From contig NC_087074.1 in assembly GCF_026151205.1 (NCBI RefSeq), positions 7,357,726 to 7,421,725 of the forward strand: a stretch of DNA of 64,000 bases. Direction: 5' to 3'. Under the pieces are notes generated by a model. That model had not been told where the DNA came from. It did no database searches and worked only from the letters and a program-made list of their open reading frames with translations. Below are positions 1 through 11,414 of the stretch, piece after piece (position 1 is the first letter of the stretch; each line of letters opens with the position of its first letter). This DNA comes from Bolinopsis microptera. Lineage: Eukaryota > Ctenophora > Tentaculata > Lobata > Bolinopsidae. The translations under genes and the position numbers were made by a program.

Positions 1-140
1 AATATAACCAACTCTTCCCCTTACGACATTATTTTACCCCCTTTCGTCGGTTCTGATGATACTATCCTGGTTGTATGAAGAGTTTAGTTATCCTTTTGTA
101 GTGATGCTATGGTAATTTAGCATGTTCGCTTCTACAATAC

Positions 141-335
141 CTGTATTTATACACTCGGGTTCATTAAAATCGAAAATAAATTCCGTTCCTGAGGTGCAGG
201 TCACCTCGCTGCTCCCTTTATTGAGAGCTCTGGATTCAACACAATTCACTTCCACCACGGTTCCTGGGACTACTGGGAACTGTGTTGATGTTCTTATCAC
301 AGTTCTCCACTCAGCCTTCAGTCCCGTACAGCTCA
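141..335 (-). CDS. Sushi (CCP) domain exon of a modular extracellular protein
   Basis: A 195-nt exon, phase 1 at both ends, with acceptor cgacag before 335 and donor CAG|GTATTG after 141. It codes one sushi-like module: VSCTGLKAEW at the start, GTVVEVNC, KGSSEVTC and a final NEPEC, giving the four cysteines expected of a CCP domain. A paralogous exon of identical length and phase lies at 32309-32503 on the plus strand (shared GLKAEW, PGTVVEV, LNKGSSEVTC). Sushi modules are protein-binding units of secreted and cell-surface proteins. It follows the Cys-rich exon at 609-704, and the gene continues beyond the left edge. The fold is read from motif spacing only; the role of the whole protein is unknown. 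Confidence 0.72.
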
Positions 336-608
336 CTGTCGATATGTCATATTAAATCACGTTGAACTGATTATAGTAATTAATTGGGTTGTGTGATACA
401 ATTATAAGGGTTATTTTGACGGTTTCTTATGTTCTCTTCCGCGATTTAGTTTTGCAGTCCCGAACCCTTTCAAGCAACCTCTAACACAATTATAATATCG
501 TTTGCTCGGGGGTCCAAGTCTCAAATACTGTATACAGTTTACCATTCTGTAGCACAGTTAATTCAAATTTAAAACACAACAATAATATAAGATTTAAAAT
601 TATCTTAC

Positions 609-704
609 CACAGGCAGTTTTGTCAGAGTTTGGTTTCCATCCAGCGTCACATGTCTCACAGCTTGTCATAGCATCATTCCGATATGTTCCTTCCCCACAC
701 GGCT
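609..704 (-). CDS. Cysteine-rich EGF/ephrin-receptor-like exon, same gene as 141-335
   Basis: A 96-nt phase 1-1 exon. The reading CGEGTYRNDAMTSCETCDAG followed by WKPNSDKTAC has the C-x-G-x-Y...C-x2-C...C pattern of TNFR/ephrin-receptor-like cysteine-rich modules. Donor is TGTG|GTAAGA after 609. The chosen acceptor (ATTCCAG before 704) gives phase 1 and no stop; the alternative CAG ten bases upstream would need phase 2. It sits between the domain exon (2002-2465) and the sushi exon (141-335), and the phases join cleanly: G+AG in front, G+TG behind. Function unknown. Confidence 0.62.
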
Positions 705-2001
705 CTGGAATTATAACGCTACAACTGGAAAATCGTTGTGGAAGATAAGAAAATCGTTATTATTTAAGTAATTAAGTACAGTTCAGATATGTTACAATAG
801 CATTAGATTTAAAACAATATGTGAAAAATTAAATATCCACATATTCCACGGTTTTTCGAGGAAATTATTGCCACCCAGACTCTTGCAGTTCATGTCTTCT
901 CGTACCACGAATTTTCCTTCTTGATTCTAACTCTAAGCCCAATACTAATTCAAATTGTTATCAGTCATTAGGGCTAACGCTAAAAATTCGCCTCATCAAC
1001 AAACTATGAAGCACAATTTGTAGGTTTATAACCTACCAGGACGCGCGCCGAATTGGATCGACTCGTCGACGGTCCTAATATTTTTGGAACAAATATTTTA
1101 CGAGTATCGCCCGTTAAAGCACAATGCACATTGCACAATGCACATACGGTGTAAACTCTGCAAAATAAATATTGAACCAAAACAATTTTGAGTTTGTTTG
1201 GTAAAATAACTTTATACTGCCTATGTTCAAAATATTTTGTAAAAACATCAGTTTCTGAATTGTTAATTGTTTTAACCTTGTAGCTGAAAATGGCTTGTCT
1301 CCATGATGTCTACTACAAAATATGCAATATTTCTAAATTATAATTAGCTATTTTGCAATCCGCTATCGCCAATATGATTATAACTCTGCCTTCAGAGAAA
1401 AAATGTGATTTTATCTCATTCGGAGAACAGTAATTGATAAAATTATGACCACTTTATTAAGTTACTAGAAAACCCGTGGTCACAGGGATGAAGCTAATAG
1501 TATTTTTTGTTAATAAGTTTAAATCGCGTCAAAAACATCCTACACAACCGAAGATACAGCCGATTTGCAATTAAAATGTTGCTCGCACTAAACACAAGTA
1601 CAACGTAATATCAACAAAACTGATAAAAATGCCGTTCTAACATCTAACAATCTTTGCACGTGCACGTGCGTGTAACAACCCTCGTTACCATGGTTACTTT
1701 GCAACCTTTTGCTTTTGACCTAATTTGCACGTGGGCGGTCATACAGACAGACATTCTACAAAAAGAATCTTTTGAATTATGATATCGATAAATAACAATA
1801 TGATAACTATCCTATTATTATATCCCGTATCCTATATATGTGTTATATTATGTTAAATTACACACTTGAAATTTAGACAGAAAACACGTAATTACGAGCT
1901 TACGAGAGAATCAGCAAGGTGGTTTTATTTATAAATTAAATTTGTTGTTACTTTGTTATATTATTATATATTAAACTATAATGCTTGTTGTTGTTAGTCA
2001 C
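705..2001 (-). other. Intron of the left-edge gene
   Basis: About 1.3 kb of AT-rich sequence between the Cys-rich exon and the upstream domain exon. It holds one copy of a dispersed repeat (1019-1100). No further exon was recognised. Confidence 0.5.
1019..1100. repeat. Dispersed repeat, copy 1
   Basis: The sequence around the palindromic core GTAGGTTTATAACCTACC, then acg-gcgccga and a tail ending in gaacaaatattt, recurs at 8429-8502. Divergence is modest (for example ACGCGCGCC versus ACGTGCGCC). Family unknown. Confidence 0.6.
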
Positions 2002-2465
2002 CTGGTTGTGTTCCGTAGTAATCAGATGCTGTGTCGGAGGAATGGAAACTTATCTTTGCTACGTCTCTACTCCAGAACGTGCTCCAACTATTGTCTATAC
2101 ACGTTGTGCCTGAGAACAGGATGTTGATCACCTCCACCTCGTTACAGTGTATCACTAGTCTGACACCTGCAGTTCTGGTTAGAGTGATACGCCAAACCTT
2201 GTCAGTAGGAGAGGGGGGTTCAACAGGGAGGTTAGTCCAGGCTGTGCACCAGTTGAGTAAATATCGTGGAGTTGAGGTGAACCAGAGGTAGACTACTCCT
2301 GTATACTCTCCCCCAGCAGAGTTAAGGTGCACTACCACAATATCGTCACTCCCCAGCACACAATTAGTTTTAATTTCTAAAGGTGTCGACTCAAGATCCC
2401 ACTCTATTTCCACATCTCGCTGCACTGGTAACCAACCTGTTAATTGTATGTTTAACTCGTGACTA
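2002..2465 (-). CDS. Exon coding an unrecognised Cys/Trp-rich extracellular domain
   Basis: A 464-nt open exon (about 154 codons) between acceptor TTGCTCAG and donor CCAG|GTGACT. Visible features are LTGWLPVQRDVEIEW near the N-terminus, four cysteines (NC, NWC, IHC, TTC), KVWRITLTRTAGVRLVIHC in the second half and an acidic DTASDYY tail. The balanced strand-like hydrophobic pattern suggests a beta-rich secreted domain; I do not recognise the family. The donor phase (1) fits the next exon at 609-704. The acceptor needs a phase-2 upstream exon, so it does not join directly to the signal-peptide exon at 3229-3349. An exon may be missing between them, or the first exon belongs elsewhere. Confidence 0.55.
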
Positions 2466-3228
2466 CTGAGCAACGATTTATGTTATCATGAATTGAAGGA
2501 GGAGGTGTTCAGTGTTGTAGCAAAATTGTAAAGGAATTGCAAGAATGTCGCCAATAATTTATTCTCAGAATTTAAGGGCCCAACCATACTATGACTTTTG
2601 TCACCATGACAGTTGTCGCCATGACTGTTGTCATAGTGAGGTCAGATGTAATGCCAACAGGCACGACAGTCATGACCAGAGGTACGTAGTGTGTTTAGAG
2701 GGCGTGCAAAGGATACGTGACAACTCCTCAGGCACGTCGGGCACGTCTTTTCGTCACGATTACCTTATAAGGTCAATATTTTACGTGATATGGACATTTG
2801 CAGTACAGACTTATAGATCGAGTGCAATTGCAAAGATAGTACAGACAGATCCGCGTATCCGTCTGAAACTCGATCTACTGACACAAGATGCTTCCACGTT
2901 TTTAGGTTACATTTTTAGGTTTCAATTGGTTAAATGAGTAAAACTGTAAGTGTAACCCTAACGAAAAATTATACCAACTTCCTTATATGTTCATATCACG
3001 TGATCGTGAACTTTTTATGGTTTTGAATGCCTTTGAGCGTTCATTTTAATGTTTGTTTAAAATTACTTGTCATACGTTGTATGACCCGCCGCGCACGAAG
3101 TGCGCGGCTCCCCCTGTATAGTGAAGCGACAGTGGGGGTCACCACATGATACAAAAAATTACATGTCCGTTCACACAATGTCCGGCCAAATAACGTCCAA
3201 TAAGGTAAAGTCAAACATAGTAACATAC

Positions 3229-3349
3229 CATTTTGGTTAGCAGCAGCGGCCCCCGGCCCCCTAATGAAGATAGTCAGGATCAAGATGGTCAAGATGTCCT
3301 TGGTGCTGACCATTGTGAACTCTTCGGAAACCCAATAGTTCATTTTCAT
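3229..3349 (-). CDS. Putative first exon with signal peptide
   Basis: Two in-frame ATGs (3349 and 3313) precede a hydrophobic run, DILTILILTIFIRGPGAAAA, then NQN and a good donor AATG|GTATGT. This looks like a secretory signal exon ending in phase 1. It lies about 760 bp upstream of the domain exon on the same strand, which is the natural place for a first exon of the left-edge gene. The phases do not match directly (1 versus 2), so the link is inference. Confidence 0.4.
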
Positions 3350-4781
3350 CTTGTCAACACACGCCTACTTCGGACTCGATTGTGCATGTGTGAAACTTTG
3401 GAAAGATAGAGAATTGAACGCAAAGGCAAACGGTTGAACTTAGTTGTGGTGACCTTGGAAGCTTGTAGAGAGTTCGCTCTTACTCTCATGGCTAATGCTA
3501 CAGAAAATGGTCCACAATACCATTAGGCCTAGACAGTGTCTAGGCCTAATGGTAATGTGGACCATTTTCTGTCTGGTAGCAATCCACCAATATCAATCTT
3601 GAGTCTTCCCTCTCTGAGAGCCATTGGTGGTGGGACAGCTGTTTATAAAGTTGCCACGATCATAGGCTAATGATCGAATAACTTGTACGCATACAGCAAG
3701 TTTTTATAGTGCTAATGCTCTAATGCTATTCAAAGAGGTTGCTAGTATACTACAGATCATAGTTTTAAGCATCTATTTCAAGGAAACGGTGTGCCCACAA
3801 GAGCTCTCAGCTTATATTTGGACAATACTATGGGAGATAACATTTCATGACCATTCAGATGACAGAACATTAGCGCTTTAGCACCGCCACCAGATGGACT
3901 TTTAAAGTGAATCCCCTCTACAGAAAGAACGATCGTTGCGAAAGAATGATTAGCCTGAGGTCATCTGGTAATATCTCAATTATTTGCAATTTTACATAAT
4001 TCAAACATTTATTTAGATGATAGTTAAAATAGGTTGTGACATTTAAATCAATGAATTTGACGTCTAAAATAGTGAACAAATATTACTCAAATTTATTTTT
4101 AGTTATGCAAAACTAAAAATCAATTCAGTGAAATCAAAAAACTGCCTCAATATGTGATTTGTTAACCGTTCAACGTAAACTAGTCAACCTAAAATTAAAT
4201 CATATCTTAGTTCGCGAAAACGTCACAATTATACTGGTCATGTTGAAAAGTAACTCTAAAAAACTATTCCATCACACTTTAGCGGACCCCTGTTGCAACA
4301 AAAGCCACCTATGTTAGCATAAGCAAAATTTGCCACGTTTTCGTGTGTAAACATAGTTATCTAAACAACTTAACTACTTAACTTAAACTACTTAACTAAA
4401 CATATTACTTCTGTAAACTTAAACAAAGTCTGATATCTAAACAGCTTTAGAGGGTCTGGTATTGAGGAGTTTGTTGGAGCAGGTAGGACATGAGTAAGAG
4501 GGGGTGGAGGAAGGACTGGTGACAGAGTTATAGGAATCGTAGGTCTCGGACTCTCGCTTCTTGACTCACTCAAGTGCTGCTACTTTGATTAACTCGAGAA
4601 TTATTGAGCATCAGATTTTAACCACTCTTTGTTTATATAGTTCTCACGTTACTTACTTAATAAGTATGATCAGTCGCTTGATTTTAACCGCGGCGTTAAT
4701 ATTGTGTTCATAGCTAGGTTACAATCTTAATAAGAACCACGAGCAGTCTCTAGAGACCTGACTATAAAGTAGACGATCTAT
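3350..4781. other. Intergenic stretch between the left-edge gene and the transporter 3' end
   Basis: AT-rich sequence with a perfect-looking palindrome (3500-3572) and no credible coding exon. Short open frames such as 4388-4573 have no recognisable features. Confidence 0.5.
3500..3572. repeat. Long palindrome (hairpin), arms about 35 bp
   Basis: ACAGAAAATGGTCCACA...CCATTAGGCCTAGACA is followed at once by its reverse complement, TGTCTAGGCCTAATGG...TGTGGACCATTTTCTGT. One arm carries a small length difference (caatac versus gtaat). It may be a miniature foldback element. Confidence 0.8.
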
Positions 4782-5118
4782 TTAAACTTGATGAGCAGCA
4801 GAGTTGCCGTTCTCAATAACCAGACCGTTGACATGATGACCGTTTGTGGCTCCGTTGCCATTAGCAACTGGCTCTTGTGGCACAATAGTAGTCAGTCCCT
4901 GTTTCATGTGAACAGTCTCCAGCTGTATAGCTACACTTGGGTAGACTAGTAGGGTTGCGAAGAAGTCCTCTAGAGGGTTCCCGTTTATATCGTACTCAGC
5001 TCGAACTGAGGATCTGAAGCTAGCCACCAGGGTCACAAACCCGATGTAGAATATCCAGGCAATGGCGTAGGAACCGGGCACTTCAATCTCTACTATGTGT
5101 AGGGTTATCCAGCTCAAC
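4782..5118 (-). CDS. BCCT-family transporter, last coding exon (C-terminus)
   Basis: Begins after acceptor CTCCCTCAG and ends at a TAA. It completes Trp across the splice (TG+G) and reads LSWITLHIVEIEVPGSYAIA, then a membrane segment WIFYIGFVTLVASF and a hydrophilic cytoplasmic tail with repeated Asn-Gly (VANGNGATNGHHVNG). In this family the final transmembrane helix is followed by a cytosolic tail, which matches. The open frame extends further upstream, but that part lies before the acceptor and is intron. The gene imports compatible solutes such as betaine, choline or carnitine in known members; the substrate here cannot be read from the sequence. Confidence 0.8.
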
Positions 5119-5329
5119 CTGAGGGAGTGTTTGGGTGGTGATATGTGATCAGAAACCATTGCACCTAATTACAACTAATGTTAAATAAGTAAAAATCATT
5201 TTTATGTCGTAAAAAATAATGATACAACTTATAACTTTTAGGAACTAATGATACTTATAATGCTATCTTAATGTGGATAAAACTTATAAATTAAAAGTTT
5301 TAGGAATTAGAGATACTAATGCTTCTTAC

Positions 5330-5416
5330 CACAGAACGGAGGCAGCAATAGCAACCATTGTTGAACCCGTCTTCTGACCTCCCTGCCTCATGTTTGTCTT
5401 GTAGAGGACCAGTGGT
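5330..5416 (-). CDS. BCCT-family transporter, penultimate exon in window
   Basis: An 87-nt exon, acceptor CCTTCAG, donor TCTGTG|GTAAGA, phase 2 in and phase 2 out. It reads PLVLYKTNMRQGGQKTGSTM then VAIAASVL and splices in frame to W-LSWITLHIV. The content is a short loop and the start of a membrane helix. Confidence 0.75.
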
Positions 5417-5437
5417 CTGAAGGATTATTGGTTAATT

Positions 5438-5540
5438 GACACCCAGACACGAAGTTATAAATGTGTTCGCTGCTTTTAACATATTAATAGACACCCAGAC
5501 ACGAAGTTATAAATGTGTTCGCTGCTTTTAACATATTAAC
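5438..5540. repeat. Two tandem copies of a ~52-bp unit in a transporter intron
   Basis: Units begin gacacccagacacgaag at 5438 and 5490 and are essentially identical through acatattaa. A recent local duplication. Confidence 0.85.
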
Positions 5541-5682
5541 ACAGGACGTAATAAATGTTACTGGGTGGCACTCAGCCTGTCATTCCGCCAAATTTTCAAT
5601 TTGTTTATGAACACAAAAGCCTGCGAGCCCTGGTAATATAAACATATCCCCCAAATCCCACAATAATTATGAATAAACTCAC

Positions 5683-5876
5683 GTCATGAAGATGTATTTA
5701 GCGAAATTACACCACAGCTTTGGGTCCCACGTAGCAAAGGGGTCGATAATACCGATACTGAAGTCAGCTCCATAGGGGTTTAGATCTCCGAACTCCATGG
5801 CAAGACCTCTCCACAGTGACACACACAGGAAGCTCATGATAATGGTGTAAGGGAGTCCAGTAACTATACTCGCCGT
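5683..5876 (-). CDS. BCCT-family transporter exon (TASIVTGLPYT segment)
   Basis: A 194-nt exon, phase 0 in and phase 2 out, acceptor CACTTTCAG and donor ATGAC|GTGAGT. It codes TASIVTGLPYTIIMSFLCVS, then LWRGLAMEFGDLNPYG and a loop with DPFATWDPKLWCNF. The (Q)TASI-x-x-GLP segment after GG-x-x-AL is a hallmark of BCCT carriers. The upstream exon coding GGKEALSAVQ is not nearby; it is at 60951-61093, with a matching phase-0 end. Confidence 0.82.
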
Positions 5877-7149
5877 CTGAAAGTGGAGATATATGTGTTA
5901 CCAACGTGTGATCAGGAACATAGTAACATAAACAAATAGCGTTGTATTGGTTCACCTTACTGTGCTCTACCGTGCACACTTGCACAGGTTCCCATAAAAC
6001 TAAATCACTGGCCAGTAGCTCGTATGATGCAGTGTCCCGCCATTTTTAATGCCCTAAAACTTTCCGCTGCATCATTTTTATAGCTGATCACTATGAATCT
6101 GTTGAATTTTAAAATATTATTTGACAGATGTAACGATGATTAATCGTATAATAATTTGGCTAATAACGAGGTTTCTCACGTTTTTTGATGTACCTTGTTA
6201 CGAGACATATTTAAATGGTACGAAAGTCGGTGGCTAGGTCACCATCATTATTTTCCCCAAATTATTTTTCACGTATTTTCCTTAATTATGACTTTCTCGA
6301 TTTACCATCAACTTATCAATATAGTAAGTTATATAAGTTATAAATATGATTCATCAAACAATTAATGAACACTAGTATTCGATCATGAATTGGTTTAAAA
6401 ATGATTTTGGACACGTTCCATTAAAAGTAAGCAAGCTCTGTCACTATTTTATTGGCCACGGCGGCGAAATTTCGGGATTAGTGGAAGATAACAAACACTG
6501 TCGGACGTCGGTCTCCTATACCCTCTGGAGGATTATAAGTTAAGTTGAGGCTAACTTTCAAAAGCTCCGGAGAAATTGTTTGCAAAATGAAACAGCTGAT
6601 CAGAGAAGATTTTTGTATTTAATTTTTCCAAACATTGGGTTTCATTTTGTAAAATAAGGAGTTGAAAAAAATCACTACCTTACGAGACATAATTATGTTC
6701 GACATAATTCCGGTGACCTAAATGATTTGGGAACGAAAATATGGGAATTTTTACCGAAAACCGCCACATTTCGCACACCAAATTAAATCATGGTATTTGT
6801 TGACAATTAAAAGTACCATAACTAGTTAATAGAACAGAGAACTGCACAACAAATTCACAACTCTACGAGCGAATTACTCCGAACAATTGGCAAGATTTTA
6901 TTCAAATCTGTATTGAAATTAACCATATCAGTTAGTAAGATCCTGTACCCATTTCATACTATTTTTTGTTATCTTCACTCAGTTGCTTACAAAGTTAGAA
7001 ACAGCATCCCATAATAAAACACATTGCTTCTAATCTGCACTTCTGCAGGTCCAAACAAACATGGTTACATTACACTATTACAGTACATACAATTAACAAT
7101 ATACAATTTAATAGAGAAATTTGAAAAATTTAATTACAGTCTAGTGGAT
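5877..7149. other. Non-coding stretch within the giant intron
   Basis: AT-rich. No exon, RNA gene or clear repeat was recognised before the GPCR gene. Confidence 0.5.
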
Positions 7150-8214
7150 CTACGTCTCTCGACTTTGGCGTTTCAGCTGCAGACCCCCATTATTATCTGT
7201 CCATGAATTCTTCATCATATTTTTGGACGCAGTTGAAGAACCCCGATAGTCTATACCCCGAACTGAAACACTGAACTTCCCGCCAGAACAAAACACCTTA
7301 CACGCAAGCTCTGACAACTTCAACCAGAGAAAGGCCCTGAAACTAGGAACAGTCAGACTATAAATGTAGAAGTTTGACATGATGTTCAGTAAAGTCAGAT
7401 AATCAGATATCCTTCTGAACTGGATGTAAAATCTCTCCGGGGGGCTACTCTGCACAAACGGCTCCATTAAGTTATATACGATAAAGGGTAGATAAGAGAT
7501 ACAGTAGAGAGTCCCAGTGAGGAGCACTGTGAAGATCCCCTGCCAGCGGAGAGACCCCCCACTCCTGCACGCTACAACCCGGGCTCTGGAGAGATACTGG
7601 ACAGTGAGGATGGTGGAGATGATGACGATCAGGTTGATGGGGATGCAGTGGATAAGACCCTCTAGTAACCCCGAGTACCACCACACACTTGATAGTTCCG
7701 TGTCGTAGGTCTTGTAGTCGAATATCACAGAATCTTGAAAGCAAATGATTAACCCCACTGGTAAGGGAGTACAAAACAGCCATATCACACCACAAGCAAC
7801 ATGCGCCTTCTTCTTGCTCCAGCACCTAGTTCTCAGAGGGTACCGGACCAGCAGGAACTTACTGACTGACAGGGCACAAACCAGTACGTTACTGACGGGG
7901 AATGCCCAATATCCCACAAACTCCTGTAAGTACGCCAGATAGTCCCCGAATACCCACCGGTCTGTTATTAGGGATACTATAACTGGGATCACGTAGTCGA
8001 TAGCTAGAATCAGGTCACATACTGCCATGTGCTGGATCACTGCTATGATGAATTTGTTCAGTTTGAAGGCGTTGTATTTAGTTGAAGCGATCAGAACGAT
8101 ACTATCTCCTATCAGCGAGGATATTAGAACTATGATTAGATATGAAAGCCACAAATATCTCTCAAAATCCTCTTGAATACCATAGATTGTAGCGTTGTTG
8201 GACCTGATTGCCAT
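7150..8214 (-). CDS. Rhodopsin-like (class A) GPCR, intronless, divergent signature motifs
   Basis: A single open frame of 354 codons. N-terminus: MAIRSNNATIYGIQEDFERY with an N-glycosylation site (N-A-T). TM1 is about residues 21-44; TM2 holds CDL (Asp67, the class A 2.50 position). The TM3 end reads KFLLVRYPLRTR at about 119-130, so the DRY motif is VRY with the Arg kept. TM6 has CISYLPF and TM7 has SNFYIYSLTVPSFR in place of NPxxY. The cytoplasmic tail is Ser/Lys rich. Two paralogues lie at 44713-45741 (+) and 46083-47183 (-) and share the NN-x-TIYGIQ-DFERY start, which supports this ATG. It probably acts as a plasma-membrane receptor; ligand and G protein are unknown. Confidence 0.87.
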   Translation of the reverse strand: MAIRSNNATIYGIQEDFERYLWLSYLIIVLISSLIGDSIVLIASTKYNAFKLNKFIIAVIQHMAVCDLILAIDYVIPVIVSLITDRWVFGDYLAYLQEFVGYWAFPVSNVLVCALSVSKFLLVRYPLRTRCWSKKKAHVACGVIWLFCTPLPVGLIICFQDSVIFDYKTYDTELSSVWWYSGLLEGLIHCIPINLIVIISTILTVQYLSRARVVACRSGGSLRWQGIFTVLLTGTLYCISYLPFIVYNLMEPFVQSSPPERFYIQFRRISDYLTLLNIMSNFYIYSLTVPSFRAFLWLKLSELACKVFCSGGKFSVSVRGIDYRGSSTASKNMMKNSWTDNNGGLQLKRQSRET

Positions 8215-8428
8215 TGGAGACGAGGAAAAGGTTCAAAAATGCTTTACCATTAGTCTTGATAAGAGATAATAGGTTACCTAAAGAAAAATGTAGAATAAAG
8301 AAACATACTGAATTAAATAATTGAAGAAATGATAAATAACATATTGTTAGAGACAAAAAACTCAGACTTTTAAGCTATAAGTATAAGCTAAGGTGAAAAG
8401 TACGTTAGAGCGGAGTGCTTCAGGTGCT

Positions 8429-8502
8429 TGTAGGTTTATAACCTACCAAGACGTGCGCCGAGTTGAACTCGTCGATCCAGTCTTATTTGAAACAAATATT
8501 TA
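8429..8502. repeat. Dispersed repeat, copy 2
   Basis: Matches 1019-1100 around GTAGGTTTATAACCTACC, with the same downstream gcgccga and caaatattt blocks. Confidence 0.6.
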
Positions 8503-11414
8503 AAAATACTGAACGATCTTGAAACAAAGAAAGAGTTGCTACGTATCCAAACTAAGCAGCCTCGTTACACCGTACTTATCACTTGATGACTGTTTAGACA
8601 GTCAAAAGGTATCATGTCAGTCGATATGATGACATTAGAAATGAAACGGCGCGCGGCCGACTGCGCGATTATCTGGCGGCAAAGACCTATTCTCTACTAT
8701 TAGTGAAAAGTACAGAAAGTCGTTATTAAATACGTACGTTACGTCTGACCTGCAATGTAAGTACTTCTCCTCTTAGCATTGAAGAGTGCTGCTCATTTGA
8801 AGCAACGATCACACAAAGTGACTGAGTATGATTGAGATTACCCTAATCTTGTGCACCACTCATCAGGATAATCTTACTATCTTACACTTCACGGCAATGA
8901 CCCACCAACAGTAAACAATAGAATTATAAACCAGGCGAGGTTTTCCTGGAGAAGAATCTGTGTGCATATCGTGATTAACCCTTTCTAGCTTAATTAGCCT
9001 ATTTGTAGTGTACACCAGGGAGAGATCTAATTAGCATATCGTTTATAACTCCCACCCTTAGTCGGACTAAAAAAGTAAAAACACAATACTCTCAAGAACA
9101 TGCTACCTCAAACCCAGGCATATCTTAGTCTCCTACATATTATGATGCAGAGTGAAATATATATGATTTATAAGATGAAAATTAAATAGTTTAGATAGTT
9201 TAGATAGTTTAAATAGTTTCAATAGTTTCAATAGTTTAAATAGTTTAAATAGTTTAAATACATAGTTTAAATAGTTTAAATACATAGTTTAAATAGTTTA
9301 AATAGTTTAAATAGTCTAAGAATTGTGCGAGATGACGATACCTAGCTATAAGTATAAATATAATGGCCGACGCAAGATTATGAGATCTACAACATCCCGG
9401 TAGAACCTATAGAACTGATACAACAGTTCACTGGCTCTTAATATGATCTCATATATCAGGCCCTGAAGCTAAAAATAGTTGAACACAGGTGCAATTTTCT
9501 TAGATCCACTAATTCTCTCTCACAACAGTAAGTTATCAATATCTACACAACTCAGCATCCTGTCTACTTATACATAGTAACATGACAGTTTATTATTGAG
9601 TACAAGGATTCTCAGAGTCAAGAGAGAAGAAAGATAGAAAATAAACACGATCAAAGACTGTAAATATTGAGAAGCTGTTTGAAAAGTCGGCTGAAAGAAC
9701 GGATGATTATGAACAGTACCATATAAAGTTAAATGTAGCTGTAAGTATGGTTTCTACTCTAACTCGGTATCGAGTTAGGTTTACTGTTATAGTCATTGAC
9801 TTAAAGTTGTCATTTGATCTTCTTTTTAACTGACTTCTCAGCAAACCCTTAAATATGCAGATAAAGACACACTTACATGAAGCAAGTTACACAGTACACA
9901 GTGTGTACTACACACTGTACACAGTACACAGTACATATTACACAGTACACACAGTACACAGCACACTATCACACACTGTTATAAATACATCTTTGTGAAC
10001 TCTAAAGACGAAATCCTCGATCAACAGATAAAACAAAGACAAAATGAAATTATAACTTTGACCAATGAGAGCCAGTGTGCGAACTCCGTGAGTTGTCCGT
10101 GAGTACAGGGGTATAGGAGAAGATGGAAGGAGATAGACCGACACTTGATAATATTTGAATTCTGTTTTGTTTAACTAGAACTATATTGTGATGTTATATT
10201 AGTTATTTTATTCGATAACCCAAATAACTTGTTTGAGTTCATCACATGGCTCTCCTCCAACCATTTCATTACATCAACCAATCGTTGCTTAACACAGATT
10301 CAATTTAATATAGTTTATACTTATAACTTGAAGTTAAACTTCTTAGGTCTGATAAATTTAACGGGTAAACCAGACTAGGGGTTTAACATTTTACAAAAAA
10401 ACAAAGACAAAATAAAATTAGAACTTTTTTTACAGCACATCATAGTCTCACTTAAAACTGCGGCTGACACAGATTGGACGTGTTTAATATTGTCACTATC
10501 GTGTTACAGAGCTAATTAATGTACAGAGAGTGAGGAGAACCATCACATGGGATAATATAATAATATTAGATAATAACAAGGTAATAACATTAGCACGATT
10601 ACCCAGCTGCAAATATTTTAGATTAGTTATACAGTGCCGCTACTATCCAATTTAAACAGACTTTAACTAATAACATGCCTGTAAACATTATACATTATCA
10701 TATAAATAAGATAATAAGATAGCATAATTCATGGACAGTGTCTCACAGTTTGGTTGGATAATTAATAATCATAAATCGGGCTCACTAAATAACGGGTCAC
10801 TAGATTGTACCGTGGTTACTATCAGTAGTCAGTACGCCCCGCTACACAAACAGAAACACAGCAACGTGAGACCAACTGCAGTTTGTATACAGGTAACAGA
10901 GGAGGGGATTAGCAGAATTATAACAGTCCATGTGTGACTACGTTCTCGTTTTACAAGCAAGTTTAACAAGAACCTGAAACTATCGCTATAAGTAAACATG
11001 TCAACCTAAGTTGTGCTGCTATAATTAGTTCAGTACAAGTCTAATTGTTATGTTTGTAGACGTTTGTGCTGGCCGTGATGTTAAAATCACCCAAGGAATG
11101 GCACCCCATACCACCACATTATTCAACAAACTAGACATAGCTCTATTACAGTCTCAGATGGGACATTGGAAAGTTTGGCGCCTGTGTAACTTGTATGGCT
11201 TGATATTCATCTTATTGAAGCCCTACTATACAGTAAATCGAAATGTTCAGGATTAACTTACAATAATTTGTAACATTATTCATTATTTCATTAGGGAGGG
11301 GTGAGGGTAACTAGACTTTTAACACATTATCTCCTAATTCATTCCTTCCCAGCCTCTTTCCGAACAAAAATACTTATACAATAGTACCTGGCTATAACGC
11401 GCCGAATTTATTAA
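8503..11414. other. Gene-poor AT-rich stretch
   Basis: Contains an imperfect ~9-10 bp tandem repeat of AGTTTAAAT type (9186-9318) and a run of overlapping ACACAGTACAC palindromic repeats (about 9888-9975). No credible gene; the short open frames lack features. Confidence 0.5.
9186..9318. repeat. Short tandem repeat (TAGTTTAAA-type)
   Basis: Repeated atagtttaaatagtttaaa with variants atagtttaga and atagtttcaa, interrupted twice by atacat. Confidence 0.85.
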
